64,000 nucleotides of DNA from UBA2166 sp964463965 (GTDB lineage Bacteria; Nitrospirota; Nitrospiria; Nitrospirales; UBA2166): contig CAYXED010000008.1 in assembly GCA_964463965.1 (NCBI GenBank), positions 1-64,000 on the forward strand, read 5' to 3'. Positions 26,124 to 34,021 of this stretch are shown here, piece by piece (position 1 is the stretch's first letter; each line of letters starts with the position of its first letter). The notes below the pieces were generated by a model that was given only the letters and a program-made list of their open reading frames with translations, searched no databases and was not told where the DNA came from. The translations under genes were made by a program, and so were the position numbers.

Positions 26124-27236
26124 TTAGTTGGCCTTAGCTTGTGGAGATTCAAAGATAATCCACCGGAAAAGCATTATCGATAGGAGTACAAATATGGCAT
26201 TGGGGAGCCATGCTGCAATCCATGGTGTGACTATGCGTGTTGAAACTAAAAAGTCTCCAAAGATATTTAGGAGATAGTAAAAGAGAATGCCAGCCACTCC
26301 AATGCCAATTCCACCAATTCTACCTGCTGTTCCGGCGCGGATACCTAAGGGGACACCTATAAAACCAAAAATAAGGCAAGCTGCAGGTATTGCCCATGTC
26401 CTGTGATATTCCTCAAGTTTTTTGAGTGCAGCAACATCAGTCCAGTTTGACTGCTCTAGGGTTTGATAGATACTTTCTAGAGAGGGGATATTCGAAGTTG
26501 ATGTGGAAGCGTCAGCATCTAGCTTAAGTTGCATGTCGTAGGTTTGAAAAGTGACATGCTGTTTTTCTTTAGGCGTAGATGGTGGTATTTGGATGCTGCC
26601 GTCTGTCAGGCGAAGACCTATCTGTCCAGTTGCTGGATCGTTGAGGAAGTTCCAGTCTTGTGCAACAAACACTTTGGGTTCAGGAGTAGTTCTCGCATCC
26701 GCAATGAGTATGCCTTGCCGTCCTGGCAGTGTTGTAGTAGTAGGGGGTATATAAATCATTAGTCCATCAATAGGACTATTAAAAACCCCTTCATTAAGCG
26801 GGAGAGTCAATTGCTCCTTAATTACTTTGAGAGCCAAGGCTTTTAGAGAAATGCCGCTCCATGGTTGTGCCCATAGAGAAAGAGAAAATGCTATTACGTA
26901 GATGGAGACAGAAAATAGAAGAACAGGGATGAGTAAGCGAGGTAATCCAACTCCACTTGCTTGTATGGCTATGAGTTCATGGTCAGAGGTTAGGCGACTA
27001 AAGGCACAAGTTGATGCGAGTAGTGTAGCTATTGGAAGGGTGAGGAGCATGAATGAGGGCAGTATATATAGTATTAATTTTACTACTACAGAGAAGGAAA
27101 CTCCCTGAGCTACTAATAGTTCTGTGACGCGCGTCATCTCTCGTGTCATTAGAACGAATAGCAATCCTCCAATTGCAAAAGAAAAAGGAATACATAGTTG
27201 GGAAAAAATATATCTATCAAGAGTTAGTTTAAGCAT
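26124..27236 (-). CDS. lptF: LPS export ABC transporter permease LptF
   Basis: A 370-residue YjgP-family permease with the same six-helix plus jellyroll layout as LptG. The N-terminus LKLTLDRYIFSQL and the segment LVAQGVSFSVVVKLILYILPSFMLLTLP are typical of LptF. ATG 27236 fits the family start; an in-frame upstream codon at 27263 would add nine residues. Partner of LptG in moving LPS to the outer membrane. It is the promoter-proximal gene of the lptF-lptG-lpxD group. Confidence 0.92.
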   Translation of the reverse strand: MLKLTLDRYIFSQLCIPFSFAIGGLLFVLMTREMTRVTELLVAQGVSFSVVVKLILYILPSFMLLTLPIATLLASTCAFSRLTSDHELIAIQASGVGLPRLLIPVLLFSVSIYVIAFSLSLWAQPWSGISLKALALKVIKEQLTLPLNEGVFNSPIDGLMIYIPPTTTTLPGRQGILIADARTTPEPKVFVAQDWNFLNDPATGQIGLRLTDGSIQIPPSTPKEKQHVTFQTYDMQLKLDADASTSTSNIPSLESIYQTLEQSNWTDVAALKKLEEYHRTWAIPAACLIFGFIGVPLGIRAGTAGRIGGIGIGVAGILFYYLLNIFGDFLVSTRIVTPWIAAWLPNAIFVLLSIMLFRWIIFESPQAKAN

Positions 27237-27280
27237 GGATGTTCCACGTGTGTGCTCAGTCAAGATGCCTTTTATTATGG

Positions 27281-27308
27281 ATACTACAATATCATTAGAA
27301 TGAGTAAA
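27281..27308 (-). promoter_or_regulatory. Candidate promoter for lptF-lptG-lpxD
   Basis: On the minus strand TTTACT (27308-27303) lies 16 bases before TAGTAT (27286-27281). Transcription would start near 27274, about 38 bases ahead of the lptF ATG. Confidence 0.3.
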
Positions 27309-27433
27309 GCGGGTGCATGGAGATTTTTTTTCTAAAAAATACTTTGTTTTGGGTAAAAATCACCAAAAATATGAATAAATGTCAAAAAGTGTATGCTTTC
27401 ACACGGAGAATCGTAAATTTTTTAATTGTTTGC
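27309..27433. other. AT-rich gap between the divergent lptF and cspA promoters
   Basis: This is the middle of a 400-base gene-free region (27237-27636). It contains an AT-only inverted repeat around 27322-27340 (ATTTTTT...AAAAAAT) and nothing that looks coding. The rest of the gap holds the two candidate promoters and the cspA leader. Confidence 0.4.
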
Positions 27434-27462
27434 TTGACCACAAAGAATAATTAGGCTATGTT
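27434..27462 (+). promoter_or_regulatory. Candidate sigma-70 promoter of cspA
   Basis: TTGACC (27434-27439), a 17-base spacer and TATGTT (27457-27462). Initiation near 27469 would give a leader of about 168 bases before the GTG at 27637, as long as the leaders of regulated cold-shock genes. Confidence 0.5.
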
Positions 27463-27530
27463 GTAGCCGTTTTATAAGTAGTTTACGTATGGGCAGATAT
27501 TTTGGCTTTAGTCTTTAATGATAGCATGCG

Positions 27531-27560
27531 CCGTAGGAGGATTGCTCCTTCTACGGTTTT
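27531..27560 (+). terminator. Terminator-like hairpin inside the cspA leader
   Basis: An 11-bp stem CCGTAG-G-AGGA / TCCT-T-CTACGG (27531-27541 and 27546-27556, one G-U pair) with a TTGC loop is followed at once by TTTT at 27557-27560. This is the shape of an intrinsic terminator, placed between the promoter and the coding start. Confidence 0.5.
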
Positions 27561-27636
27561 CTCTGTCCTGCACCCAATACGTGCTTAGAGAGATGCCCTC
27601 TAAGGCTTCGTTATCTGGCATCGAAAGGAGGCAGTT

Positions 27637-27843
27637 GTGAGTACTGGAACAGTCAAATGGTTTAATGAAAAGAAGGGGTTTGGATTTATAAAACTTGAAG
27701 ATGGTGGTGATGTATTTGTTCACTATTCGGCTCTCCAAGGGGAAGGTTTTAAGACCCTAAAAGAGGGGGAAGAAGTTGAGTTTGAGATAATTCAAGGTGC
27801 AAAGGGGCCACAGGCCTCAAACGTTATTAAATCTCAGCAGTAA
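27637..27843 (+). CDS. Cold shock protein (CspA family)
   Basis: A 68-residue cold-shock-domain protein that binds single-stranded RNA and DNA as a five-stranded barrel. RNP1 KGFGFI (about 13-18) and RNP2 VFVHY (26-30) are intact, and TGTVKWFNEKKGFGFI is the family opening. The GTG start at 27637 is fixed by AAAGGAGG at 27624-27631. The long structured leader suggests control by RNA structure, as known for CspA-family mRNAs. Convergent with purA. Confidence 0.95.
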   Translation: MSTGTVKWFNEKKGFGFIKLEDGGDVFVHYSALQGEGFKTLKEGEEVEFEIIQGAKGPQASNVIKSQQ

Positions 27844-27855
27844 ATCGCGGCGACT

Positions 27856-27891
27856 TTGTGGTGTGTGGCGTGTTTTAGCCGCACACCGCAA
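27856..27891. terminator. Bidirectional hairpin between cspA and purA
   Basis: A 14-bp inverted repeat: 27856-27869 pairs with 27878-27891 (two G-U pairs on the plus strand) around an 8-base loop. It lies 12 bases after the cspA stop and 63 bases beyond the purA stop, so it can end both convergent transcripts. Neither side has a clean T-run, though TTTTCTTGTTACTTCTT follows on the plus strand. Confidence 0.5.
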
Positions 27892-27954
27892 CCTTCCTGG
27901 CATTTTCTTGTTACTTCTTCCTCACGCATCGTAGTTGTTCGAATTGGTCCTTCC

Positions 27955-29235
27955 TTATTTTTCTGTCAAAGGGTTTCTGAGAATAATTGTCTCATCTTCG
28001 TGTGAGCCTGTTGAAACAATATCGACTTTGCATCCAGCTAGATCTTGGATTCTTCGGATGTAGTCTTGTGCCTGTTTAGGTAATGCCTCGTACTTAGTAA
28101 TCCCACTTGTTGGGGTTTTCCAGCCTTCCATTGTCTCGTATACTGGGTCGCAAGCGTCAAAGAAAGACTCATTTTCCGGTATGGTCGTATAATCCTTTCC
28201 AAGGTGACTATAACGTGTACAAATTTTGATTTCTTCTTCTCCATCAAGCACGTCGAGCTTTGTTACTGCAAGAGACGATAGGCCATTGACGCGAACAGCA
28301 TATTTCACTGCGATTGCATCATACCAACCACATCTTCGCGGACGACCAGTTGTTGAACCAAACTCTTGTCCACGAGTTTTGAGCCTTTCGCCTGCAGCCC
28401 CGTTGAGCTCCGTTGGAAATGGGCCACTGCCAACACGTGTGGTATAGGCTTTTGTGACGCCGATAACTCCGTCAATGCGAGTGGGTCCTACCCCTGTCCC
28501 TGTACACGCACCACCTGCTGTTGAGCTTGATGATGTGACAAATGGATATGTCCCATGATCAACATCAAGATGAGTGCCTTGGGCTCCTTCAAAAAGAACA
28601 ATTTGAGAGTTATCAATAGCATCATTAATGACGGAGGAAACATCAATAATATGGGGTTTTAATTCTTGTCCGTATGAGCAGTAGGTTTCAAAAATGCTGT
28701 CAAAACTTATGGCTTCTTTGCCATGACGGTTTATTTCAGCAATATTAGCCTTAAGTTTTGTTCGAAACAACTTTGGTTCAATAAGATCTCCCATACGAAT
28801 ACCTATACGTGCCATTTTGTCGGAATATGAAGGCCCAATTCCTCGACCTGTTGTATTAATTCGACGTGAACCTTTCATCATTTCATCGGCTTGTTCTATT
28901 GTCCGGTGATAGGGAAGGATTAAGTGAGCGCGATGGCTAATTAGAAAGTTTTTTCGAACAGCAATTTCTTGAGATTCTAAGAGCTGCATTTCCTCAATTA
29001 GAGCGGCAGGATCAATGACCATGCCATTGCCAAGGATGCAAGTTTTTCCAGGATGAAGAATACCGGAGGGGATCATATGAAAAGTGTACTGTGCACGGTT
29101 ATCAATTACCGTGTGACCGGCATTTGCTCCACCCTGATAACGAACAATAAGATCAGCATCTTTTGCCAAGAGGTGGACAATTTTACCCTTGCCTTCATCT
29201 CCCCACTGGGTGCCTACAACAATGATATTAGACAT
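27955..29235 (-). CDS. purA: Adenylosuccinate synthetase
   Basis: PurA (426 residues) couples IMP and aspartate with GTP to adenylosuccinate on the way to AMP. The N-terminal P-loop-like GTQWGDEGKGK with the catalytic Asp, the GGANAGHTV histidine, TTGRGIGPSYSDK and the C-terminal TGRPRRCGWYDAI are all family signatures. ATG 29235 gives the canonical start and is preceded by AGGAGA; an in-frame codon 18 residues upstream is not needed. A promoter and a terminator-like hairpin lie in the leader. Confidence 0.97.
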   Translation of the reverse strand: MSNIIVVGTQWGDEGKGKIVHLLAKDADLIVRYQGGANAGHTVIDNRAQYTFHMIPSGILHPGKTCILGNGMVIDPAALIEEMQLLESQEIAVRKNFLISHRAHLILPYHRTIEQADEMMKGSRRINTTGRGIGPSYSDKMARIGIRMGDLIEPKLFRTKLKANIAEINRHGKEAISFDSIFETYCSYGQELKPHIIDVSSVINDAIDNSQIVLFEGAQGTHLDVDHGTYPFVTSSSSTAGGACTGTGVGPTRIDGVIGVTKAYTTRVGSGPFPTELNGAAGERLKTRGQEFGSTTGRPRRCGWYDAIAVKYAVRVNGLSSLAVTKLDVLDGEEEIKICTRYSHLGKDYTTIPENESFFDACDPVYETMEGWKTPTSGITKYEALPKQAQDYIRRIQDLAGCKVDIVSTGSHEDETIILRNPLTEK

Positions 29236-29270
29236 CTTTCTCCTACTCAAAAGGTGGGGATAGGCCACAC

Positions 29271-29299
29271 AAAAAAGCCCTGACCACAATGATCAGAGC
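29271..29299 (-). terminator. Terminator-like hairpin in the purA leader
   Basis: On the minus strand GCTCTGATC (29299-29291) pairs with GGTCAGGGC (29285-29277) around ATTGT: 9 bp with two G-U pairs, leading straight into TTTTTT at 29276-29271. It lies between the purA promoter and the purA start, about 36 bases before the ATG. No upstream gene on this strand needs a terminator here. Confidence 0.5.
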
Positions 29300-29311
29300 A
29301 TCCTGAGACGT

Positions 29312-29340
29312 ATGCTAAAAGGTCCACTTTTGATTGTCAA
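29312..29340 (-). promoter_or_regulatory. Candidate sigma-70 promoter of purA
   Basis: On the minus strand a perfect TTGACA (29340-29335), a 17-base spacer and TAGCAT (29317-29312). The start would be near 29305, just ahead of the leader hairpin. Confidence 0.5.
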
Positions 29341-29403
29341 GGATTACTGTCATCTTGATCCCTGGTAGGCAAGGGTGTAAGGTGATTCTATGGGTTTTTC
29401 AGG

Positions 29404-29925
29404 ATGATAAGGCATGGAAATAGGGACTTATTAAGGGTTTACTTGATCAGATCGTTAATTGTTGGGGTGGTGTGTGTTGCCGTAGCTAGCCATGCTTTGT
29501 CTGCTATAGGAGCCTCACTTTCAAAACTGTCGTCAAATGAGACTTCTATTGAAATCATTGATAGTGCTGAAAATGGAGATATTGTTGATTTTATTCCAAT
29601 CTTTCAGTCTGGAAAGATGAAGTATTTTTCAGCCGGAGTTGGTAAATTGGAGAGAGAGCTAACCTATCCATCTTTTCCTCTTAAGATTGTTTTTAGTGAG
29701 GTGGGTGGGGCCTACTTATCATTAATTGCAGTTACGGTATGGGCAGAAGATGGTACCCATGTGGGACAAATTCCTGGTTCACATGTAAAGGGTCCGTGGG
29801 TGTTCATTGATTTGCCAAGTGGAAAATATCGTATCAAGGCAATCAAGGGTGTTACAGAAAAAGTCCACGATAGTATAACCCTGACAGCAAATAAACAACG
29901 AACTCTCTCTTTTGTATGGCCATAA
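29404..29925 (+). CDS. Hypothetical exported protein with a carboxypeptidase-regulatory-like beta-sandwich
   Basis: A 173-residue protein of unknown function. Residues ~12-38 form a hydrophobic signal segment after a basic start (RSLIVGVVCVAVASHALSAIG), so it is probably periplasmic. The C-terminal half resembles a small beta-sandwich of the carboxypeptidase-regulatory type: VTVWAEDGTHV, WVFIDLPSGKYRIKAIKG, DSITLTANKQRTLSFVW, a layout common in exported proteins that expose loops. There is no strong ribosome site. It lies convergent, 23 bases from the next minus-strand gene, so it appears to be a single-gene unit. Confidence 0.65.
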   Translation: MIRHGNRDLLRVYLIRSLIVGVVCVAVASHALSAIGASLSKLSSNETSIEIIDSAENGDIVDFIPIFQSGKMKYFSAGVGKLERELTYPSFPLKIVFSEVGGAYLSLIAVTVWAEDGTHVGQIPGSHVKGPWVFIDLPSGKYRIKAIKGVTEKVHDSITLTANKQRTLSFVWP

Positions 29926-29948
29926 TGCACTGGGAGTGTCGTGCGGTA

Positions 29949-30791
29949 TTATGGCACCGATGCCGACTCTCGGTTTCTTGAAGATAAGAGAAGTGTTGCG
30001 GGCAGTAAGAGGCTTGGCACTTGTTCCCCACGTAGCTCCTTTGCCAGTATCAAGTGAACTTCTGTAGTAAAGTTCCCAGTAGGTTCAAGGCCGTAGAATT
30101 TCTGGAGCTTTTGAATGCCGTGTGTCACACGAGTTCTTTCTTGTCCTATGTCCTTCGGATCAACAAAGCGTGCCTGTTCAAGAAACTTTAAAATAGTTTG
30201 GTGTAATTGCGCGCTGTCATCGTTTTGCTGGTTGGGGGGGAGTGAGAGGAATGGACGCCATAAAATAGTAGTGTCCCCCAAAATGTGTTTGGGAAGTTGG
30301 TTTCTCGGTATTTGTTGTACGCCGTAGAGTGGATCTAAAATTATTGCGGCATTGACGTTTAGGGAAAATAGTACAGCTGTGGTTATTGTAGATTTTTCTT
30401 TGGCACGCCATGTAATTAATGCAGGATAATCGAGGCGATCAAGTAATGACATATTAAATGATGATAAATTAATGGTCATTTCACTAAAATCTTTTAGAAG
30501 TATTGGAGTACGTGTTTGATTTAAAAAGTTCCATTGATTTAGTAATGTTAATCTTGCAGCTTGAGCCGTTTTTGATTTTTCTGTAGTACGTATAAAACCT
30601 ACCGGACCTAATCCTGAGGGTTTCAATTGAGTGCTTTGGGCATTATTGGTAGTTGTTAGACTTGAAGATGTTTCTGGTTTAATTGTCCACCCTAGCCAAA
30701 TACCAAAGCCCACTAAGGTAATTAAGATTGTAATAATTACGTATTGAGTATTTTGTGGAGGCCATTCAATAGGGTTGTTTTTCTTCAACAT
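29949..30791 (-). CDS. Membrane-anchored protein with C39-like and peptidoglycan-binding-like C-terminal region (GspA/ExeA C-terminus-like)
   Basis: A 280-residue protein with one N-terminal membrane helix (about 17-37) and a periplasmic remainder. Residues ~110-190 (LDRLDYPALITWR, AIILDPLYGVQQIPRNQL, TTILWRPF) read like the degenerate C39-peptidase-like domain of GspA/ExeA; the usual catalytic Cys is not evident. Residues ~225-265 (VTHGIQKLQKFYGLEPTGNFTTEV) resemble a peptidoglycan-binding type 1 fold. In type II secretion GspA carries an AAA ATPase before these domains; here it is absent, so this would be a stripped-down relative. No gsp genes are nearby. Assignment is by pattern recognition only. 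Confidence 0.5.
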   Translation of the reverse strand: MLKKNNPIEWPPQNTQYVIITILITLVGFGIWLGWTIKPETSSSLTTTNNAQSTQLKPSGLGPVGFIRTTEKSKTAQAARLTLLNQWNFLNQTRTPILLKDFSEMTINLSSFNMSLLDRLDYPALITWRAKEKSTITTAVLFSLNVNAAIILDPLYGVQQIPRNQLPKHILGDTTILWRPFLSLPPNQQNDDSAQLHQTILKFLEQARFVDPKDIGQERTRVTHGIQKLQKFYGLEPTGNFTTEVHLILAKELRGEQVPSLLLPATLLLSSRNRESASVP

Positions 30792-31124
30792 TTTCTGCGT
30801 TAAGTCAATAAATATTGGCTATGTTTGTTGGTTATAGAGAATCTGCGCCAATGCTTTCGAAGTAGGGTATCTGTATGGTTTTGGGCGTGTTGTTTTGGTC
30901 ATTAGGGATGTGTGGAAAATAAATCGCTGTTTGGTATGATGTAAACGAAAAGGTAATATAAAGCATTGGTTTTTGTAGGTTTTGAAGCAAAACTAGCATT
31001 TGGAGATAATTTGGCACAGCGTATCTGGACTGTCAATATTTGTGATTCATTCTCATGTATCTTCTAATGACTAATATTTGCATGGTTGCTTGATGATTGT
31101 TTTAAGTACTTTTGGGGCAGTGAT
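30792..31124. other. 333-base intergenic region upstream of coaE
   Basis: Between divergent genes. Apart from the extended -10 element described separately I see no RNA gene, repeat or convincing ORF. An in-frame TTG at 31086 would extend coaE but is not supported. Confidence 0.4.
30932..30940 (+). promoter_or_regulatory. Extended -10 promoter element upstream of coaE
   Basis: TGG followed by TATGAT (30935-30940) fits the extended -10 form; no good -35 lies at the right distance. Initiation would be near 30947, about 180 bases before coaE. Confidence 0.25.
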
Positions 31125-31727
31125 TTGATAAAAGTAGGCCTAACAGGGGGCATCGCTAGTGGTAAAAGCGTGGTGGCTCGTCTATTGGTAGATTGTGGAG
31201 CACACCTTATTGATGCAGATGTACTTGCCAAGGACGCCTTGAGTTATGGATCGGTAACTTGGGATAAGGTTATTCTTAATTTTGGTGAAACCATTTTAAA
31301 TTCCCATGGCGAGATAGATCGAAAGAAATTAGGAAAAATTGTATTTAAAGACTCAAAGAAGAGAGAGCAACTCAATTCAATCGTTCATCCATGGGTATAT
31401 AGTGAGTATCAACGTATTGCAGATTCTGTTTCAAGAGACCATTCCTCTGGGATGCTAGTTTTTGATCTTCCTCTTCTATTTGAAAATAAACGGGAGGATT
31501 TATTTAAACATATTATCGTGGCTTATGTTGACAAACAGACCCAACTAAAACGGGTTATGAGTCGAGATGGGTTAAAACGTTCGGAAGCATTGGATCGTAT
31601 TAATGCTCAGCTTCCGCTCTCACAAAAACGGCGTAATGCAGATTATGTATTGGACACACGTGTACCTCCTGGAGTATTGAGAAAAGAAGTTCGTGCAATA
31701 TACAAGTCATTAACCTGCATTGTTTAA
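31125..31727 (+). CDS. coaE: Dephospho-CoA kinase
   Basis: CoaE (200 residues) phosphorylates dephospho-CoA, the last step of coenzyme A synthesis. The P-loop is GLTGGIASGKS at residues 5-15; DADVLAKDAL and the lid segment with VMSRDGL follow, and LPLLFENKRE is the CoA-binding region. The TTG at 31125 is taken as start because it places the P-loop at the family distance from the N-terminus and has GGGG seven bases upstream; a TTG at 31086 would add 13 residues. It precedes trxB by 38 bases. Confidence 0.93.
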   Translation: MIKVGLTGGIASGKSVVARLLVDCGAHLIDADVLAKDALSYGSVTWDKVILNFGETILNSHGEIDRKKLGKIVFKDSKKREQLNSIVHPWVYSEYQRIADSVSRDHSSGMLVFDLPLLFENKREDLFKHIIVAYVDKQTQLKRVMSRDGLKRSEALDRINAQLPLSQKRRNADYVLDTRVPPGVLRKEVRAIYKSLTCIV

Positions 31728-31735
31728 AGCAGGTT
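31712..31735 (+). repeat. Hairpin over the coaE stop codon
   Basis: AACCTGC (31712-31718) and GCAGGTT (31729-31735) can pair around a 10-base loop that contains the coaE stop. No T-run follows. A 10-bp palindrome TTGTATACAA (31734-31743) overlaps its 3' end. It may be an mRNA processing or regulatory structure before trxB. Confidence 0.3.
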
Positions 31736-31765
31736 GTATACAATATAGAGTTGGAGGAATTAAGA

Positions 31766-32686
31766 ATGCATAAAGTTGTTATTATTGGATCGGGTCCAGC
31801 TGGACTAACTGCTGCTTTGTATTGTGCTAGGGCCAATCTCTCTCCATTGCTTGTTGAAGGTCTCCAAGCTGGAGGTCAGCTCACTCTTACAACAGATGTT
31901 GAAAACTACCCTGGATTTCCAGAAGGCATTATGGGTCCAAAGCTTATGAAAGATATGAGGGAGCAGGCAGCACGTTTTGGGACGGAGTTTTTTTCTGGGG
32001 ATGTTACTAATGTGGATCTGAAAAACTATCCATTAAAAATTACTATTGCAGATAAACCTGTTATTGAGACGGAGTCTTTAATAATAGCCACTGGAGCTAC
32101 TGCTCTTATGCTTAATATTGACTCAGAGCAAAGATATCTCGGAAATGGAGTTTCAACTTGTGCAACATGTGATGGTGCCTTCTTCAAAGGAAAACATCTT
32201 GTGGTTGTTGGAGGAGGAGATTCTGCAATGGAGGAGGGAACGTTTTTAACAAAATTTGCTTCTACCGTCACAGTTGTGCATCGACGAGATACTCTGCGGG
32301 CATCAAAGATTATGCAGGAACGAGCCTTTAAAAACCCACAGGTAAAATTTATTTGGGATTCAGCGGTGGAAGAAATATATGGTGATGGTATTGTTCAAGG
32401 TATAAAATTGCGTAATCTTAAAACTAATACTGTTTTAGAGCATCCTTGTGATGGAGTATTTATTGCGATCGGGCATACTCCAAATACTTCACTTTTTATT
32501 AATCAGCTTGAAATGGATGAACAGGGCTACCTTCTAACGCATGATGGGACGAAGACTAATATTTCTGGAGTATTTGCTGCTGGAGATGTCCAGGATCATG
32601 TATATCGTCAGGCCGTGACTGCTGCAGGCTCTGGATGCATGGCTGCAATTGATGTTGAACGTTTTCTGGAGCAAAAGGCCAATTAA
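31766..32686 (+). CDS. trxB: Thioredoxin-disulfide reductase
   Basis: TrxB (306 residues) passes electrons from NADPH through FAD to thioredoxin. FAD site GSGPAGLTAALY (8-19), redox-active C132 and C135 in CATC, NADPH site GGGDSAMEEG, and the C-terminal FAD segment GVFAAGDVQD are intact. ATG 31766 is fixed by GGAGG at 31753-31757; an in-frame TTG at 31751 overlaps that ribosome site. thiI begins 6 bases after its stop. Confidence 0.97.
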   Translation: MHKVVIIGSGPAGLTAALYCARANLSPLLVEGLQAGGQLTLTTDVENYPGFPEGIMGPKLMKDMREQAARFGTEFFSGDVTNVDLKNYPLKITIADKPVIETESLIIATGATALMLNIDSEQRYLGNGVSTCATCDGAFFKGKHLVVVGGGDSAMEEGTFLTKFASTVTVVHRRDTLRASKIMQERAFKNPQVKFIWDSAVEEIYGDGIVQGIKLRNLKTNTVLEHPCDGVFIAIGHTPNTSLFINQLEMDEQGYLLTHDGTKTNISGVFAAGDVQDHVYRQAVTAAGSGCMAAIDVERFLEQKAN

Positions 32687-32692
32687 CACCAA

Positions 32693-33877
32693 ATGTGGTG
32701 TGTCGTCGCCCACTATCATGAATTAGCTTTAAAAGGACGTAATCGATCGGTTCTTGTCCGTCAGCTCGTCAATAATATTCGACGGGCAACTAATGATCTG
32801 GAGGTCGTTAGTGTTGACTCGCTCCCTGGGCGAATTCTTTTAAGATTGCCAGAAGGAGTTGATTTACAATCTATATGGATAGTGCTTCAGGCCAGGATGG
32901 CCTCAGTTTTTGGTATTGCCAACTTTTCTCTCTCTTTATCTGCCCCTATAGAGCCAACAGGAGACCTTGAGGCTTTGAAAAGTGCTCTTGGAGAGGCTAT
33001 ATGCTCACAAAAGTTTAAATCATTTCGTGTTACTACAAAACGGGCGGATAAACGTTTTCCAAAAACCTCTATGGACGTTAGTCGAGAGGTTGGAGGATAT
33101 ATTAAAAAAATTACTGAAGCTACCGTAGATCTTACGAGTCCTGACCTGACAATATATTTGGAGCTGTTAATTGAATCTGCGTATGCAGCCTTCACTAAAA
33201 TTGCTGGACCGGGTGGATTGACTGTTGGGATGAGCGGGAAGACTGTGTGTCTTCTTTCAGGCGGTATAGATTCTCCAGTTGCAGCCTACCGTATGATGAA
33301 ACGTGGGTGCCGGCAGGTTTTTGTTCATTTTCATAGTCATCCATTTGTTAGTCGTGCTTCTCAAGAGAAAGCAGAGGATCTTGTCAGTACTCTTACAAAA
33401 TATCAAAATCAATCTACGCTTTATCTTGTGCCATTTGGTGAAATCCAAAGAAAGATTATTTTGAGTGTTCCTGCGCCGCTTCGAATCATTTTTTATCGAC
33501 GGTATATGATTAGGATTGCTGAGCAGATTGGACGTCGACACCGAGCATGGGCATTAGTAACAGGAGATAGTCTTGGACAGGTTGCTTCACAAGTTCCAGA
33601 CAATCTCACCGTAATTGAGGATGCGGCTGAATTGCCTCTTCTTAGGCCTCTGATCTCAATGGATAAAATTGAAATTATTGAGCAGGCGCGGTCTATCCAA
33701 ACTTATGAAACTTCAATTATCCCAGATCAAGATTGCTGTACGTTATTTATGCCTGCACACCCTAAAATTCGACCTACTATTGATGAGATACGCCTTCTTG
33801 AAAAAGGTCTTGATACTGAATTACTTATCCAAGAAGGCCTTCAAGGCGCAAGAAAACAAGTCTTCAAATTTCCTTAG
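32693..33877 (+). CDS. thiI: tRNA 4-thiouridine sulfurtransferase
   Basis: ThiI (394 residues) makes 4-thiouridine at tRNA position 8 and in many bacteria supplies sulfur for the thiamine thiazole. The N-terminus HYHELALKGRNRS leads the ferredoxin-like and THUMP domains, and LLSGGIDSPVAAYRMMKRG near residue 186 is the PP-loop adenylation site. The protein ends after the PP-loop domain with no rhodanese extension, so it is the short ThiI form. It follows trxB closely; thiD is also in the window. Confidence 0.94.
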   Translation: MWCVVAHYHELALKGRNRSVLVRQLVNNIRRATNDLEVVSVDSLPGRILLRLPEGVDLQSIWIVLQARMASVFGIANFSLSLSAPIEPTGDLEALKSALGEAICSQKFKSFRVTTKRADKRFPKTSMDVSREVGGYIKKITEATVDLTSPDLTIYLELLIESAYAAFTKIAGPGGLTVGMSGKTVCLLSGGIDSPVAAYRMMKRGCRQVFVHFHSHPFVSRASQEKAEDLVSTLTKYQNQSTLYLVPFGEIQRKIILSVPAPLRIIFYRRYMIRIAEQIGRRHRAWALVTGDSLGQVASQVPDNLTVIEDAAELPLLRPLISMDKIEIIEQARSIQTYETSIIPDQDCCTLFMPAHPKIRPTIDEIRLLEKGLDTELLIQEGLQGARKQVFKFP

Positions 33878-34021
33878 AATAGTTCCGTTTTAAATCCCTT
33901 GTGGATGAGGTGACGTTGAGAAATTTGATCCGATGTAGTGTGTTACTATGAGGAAGATGCGTCGATTGGCATAAAGTTTTTGATATTTGCTGCGCGCGCT
34001 TATTAGGAATAACCCACTTTT

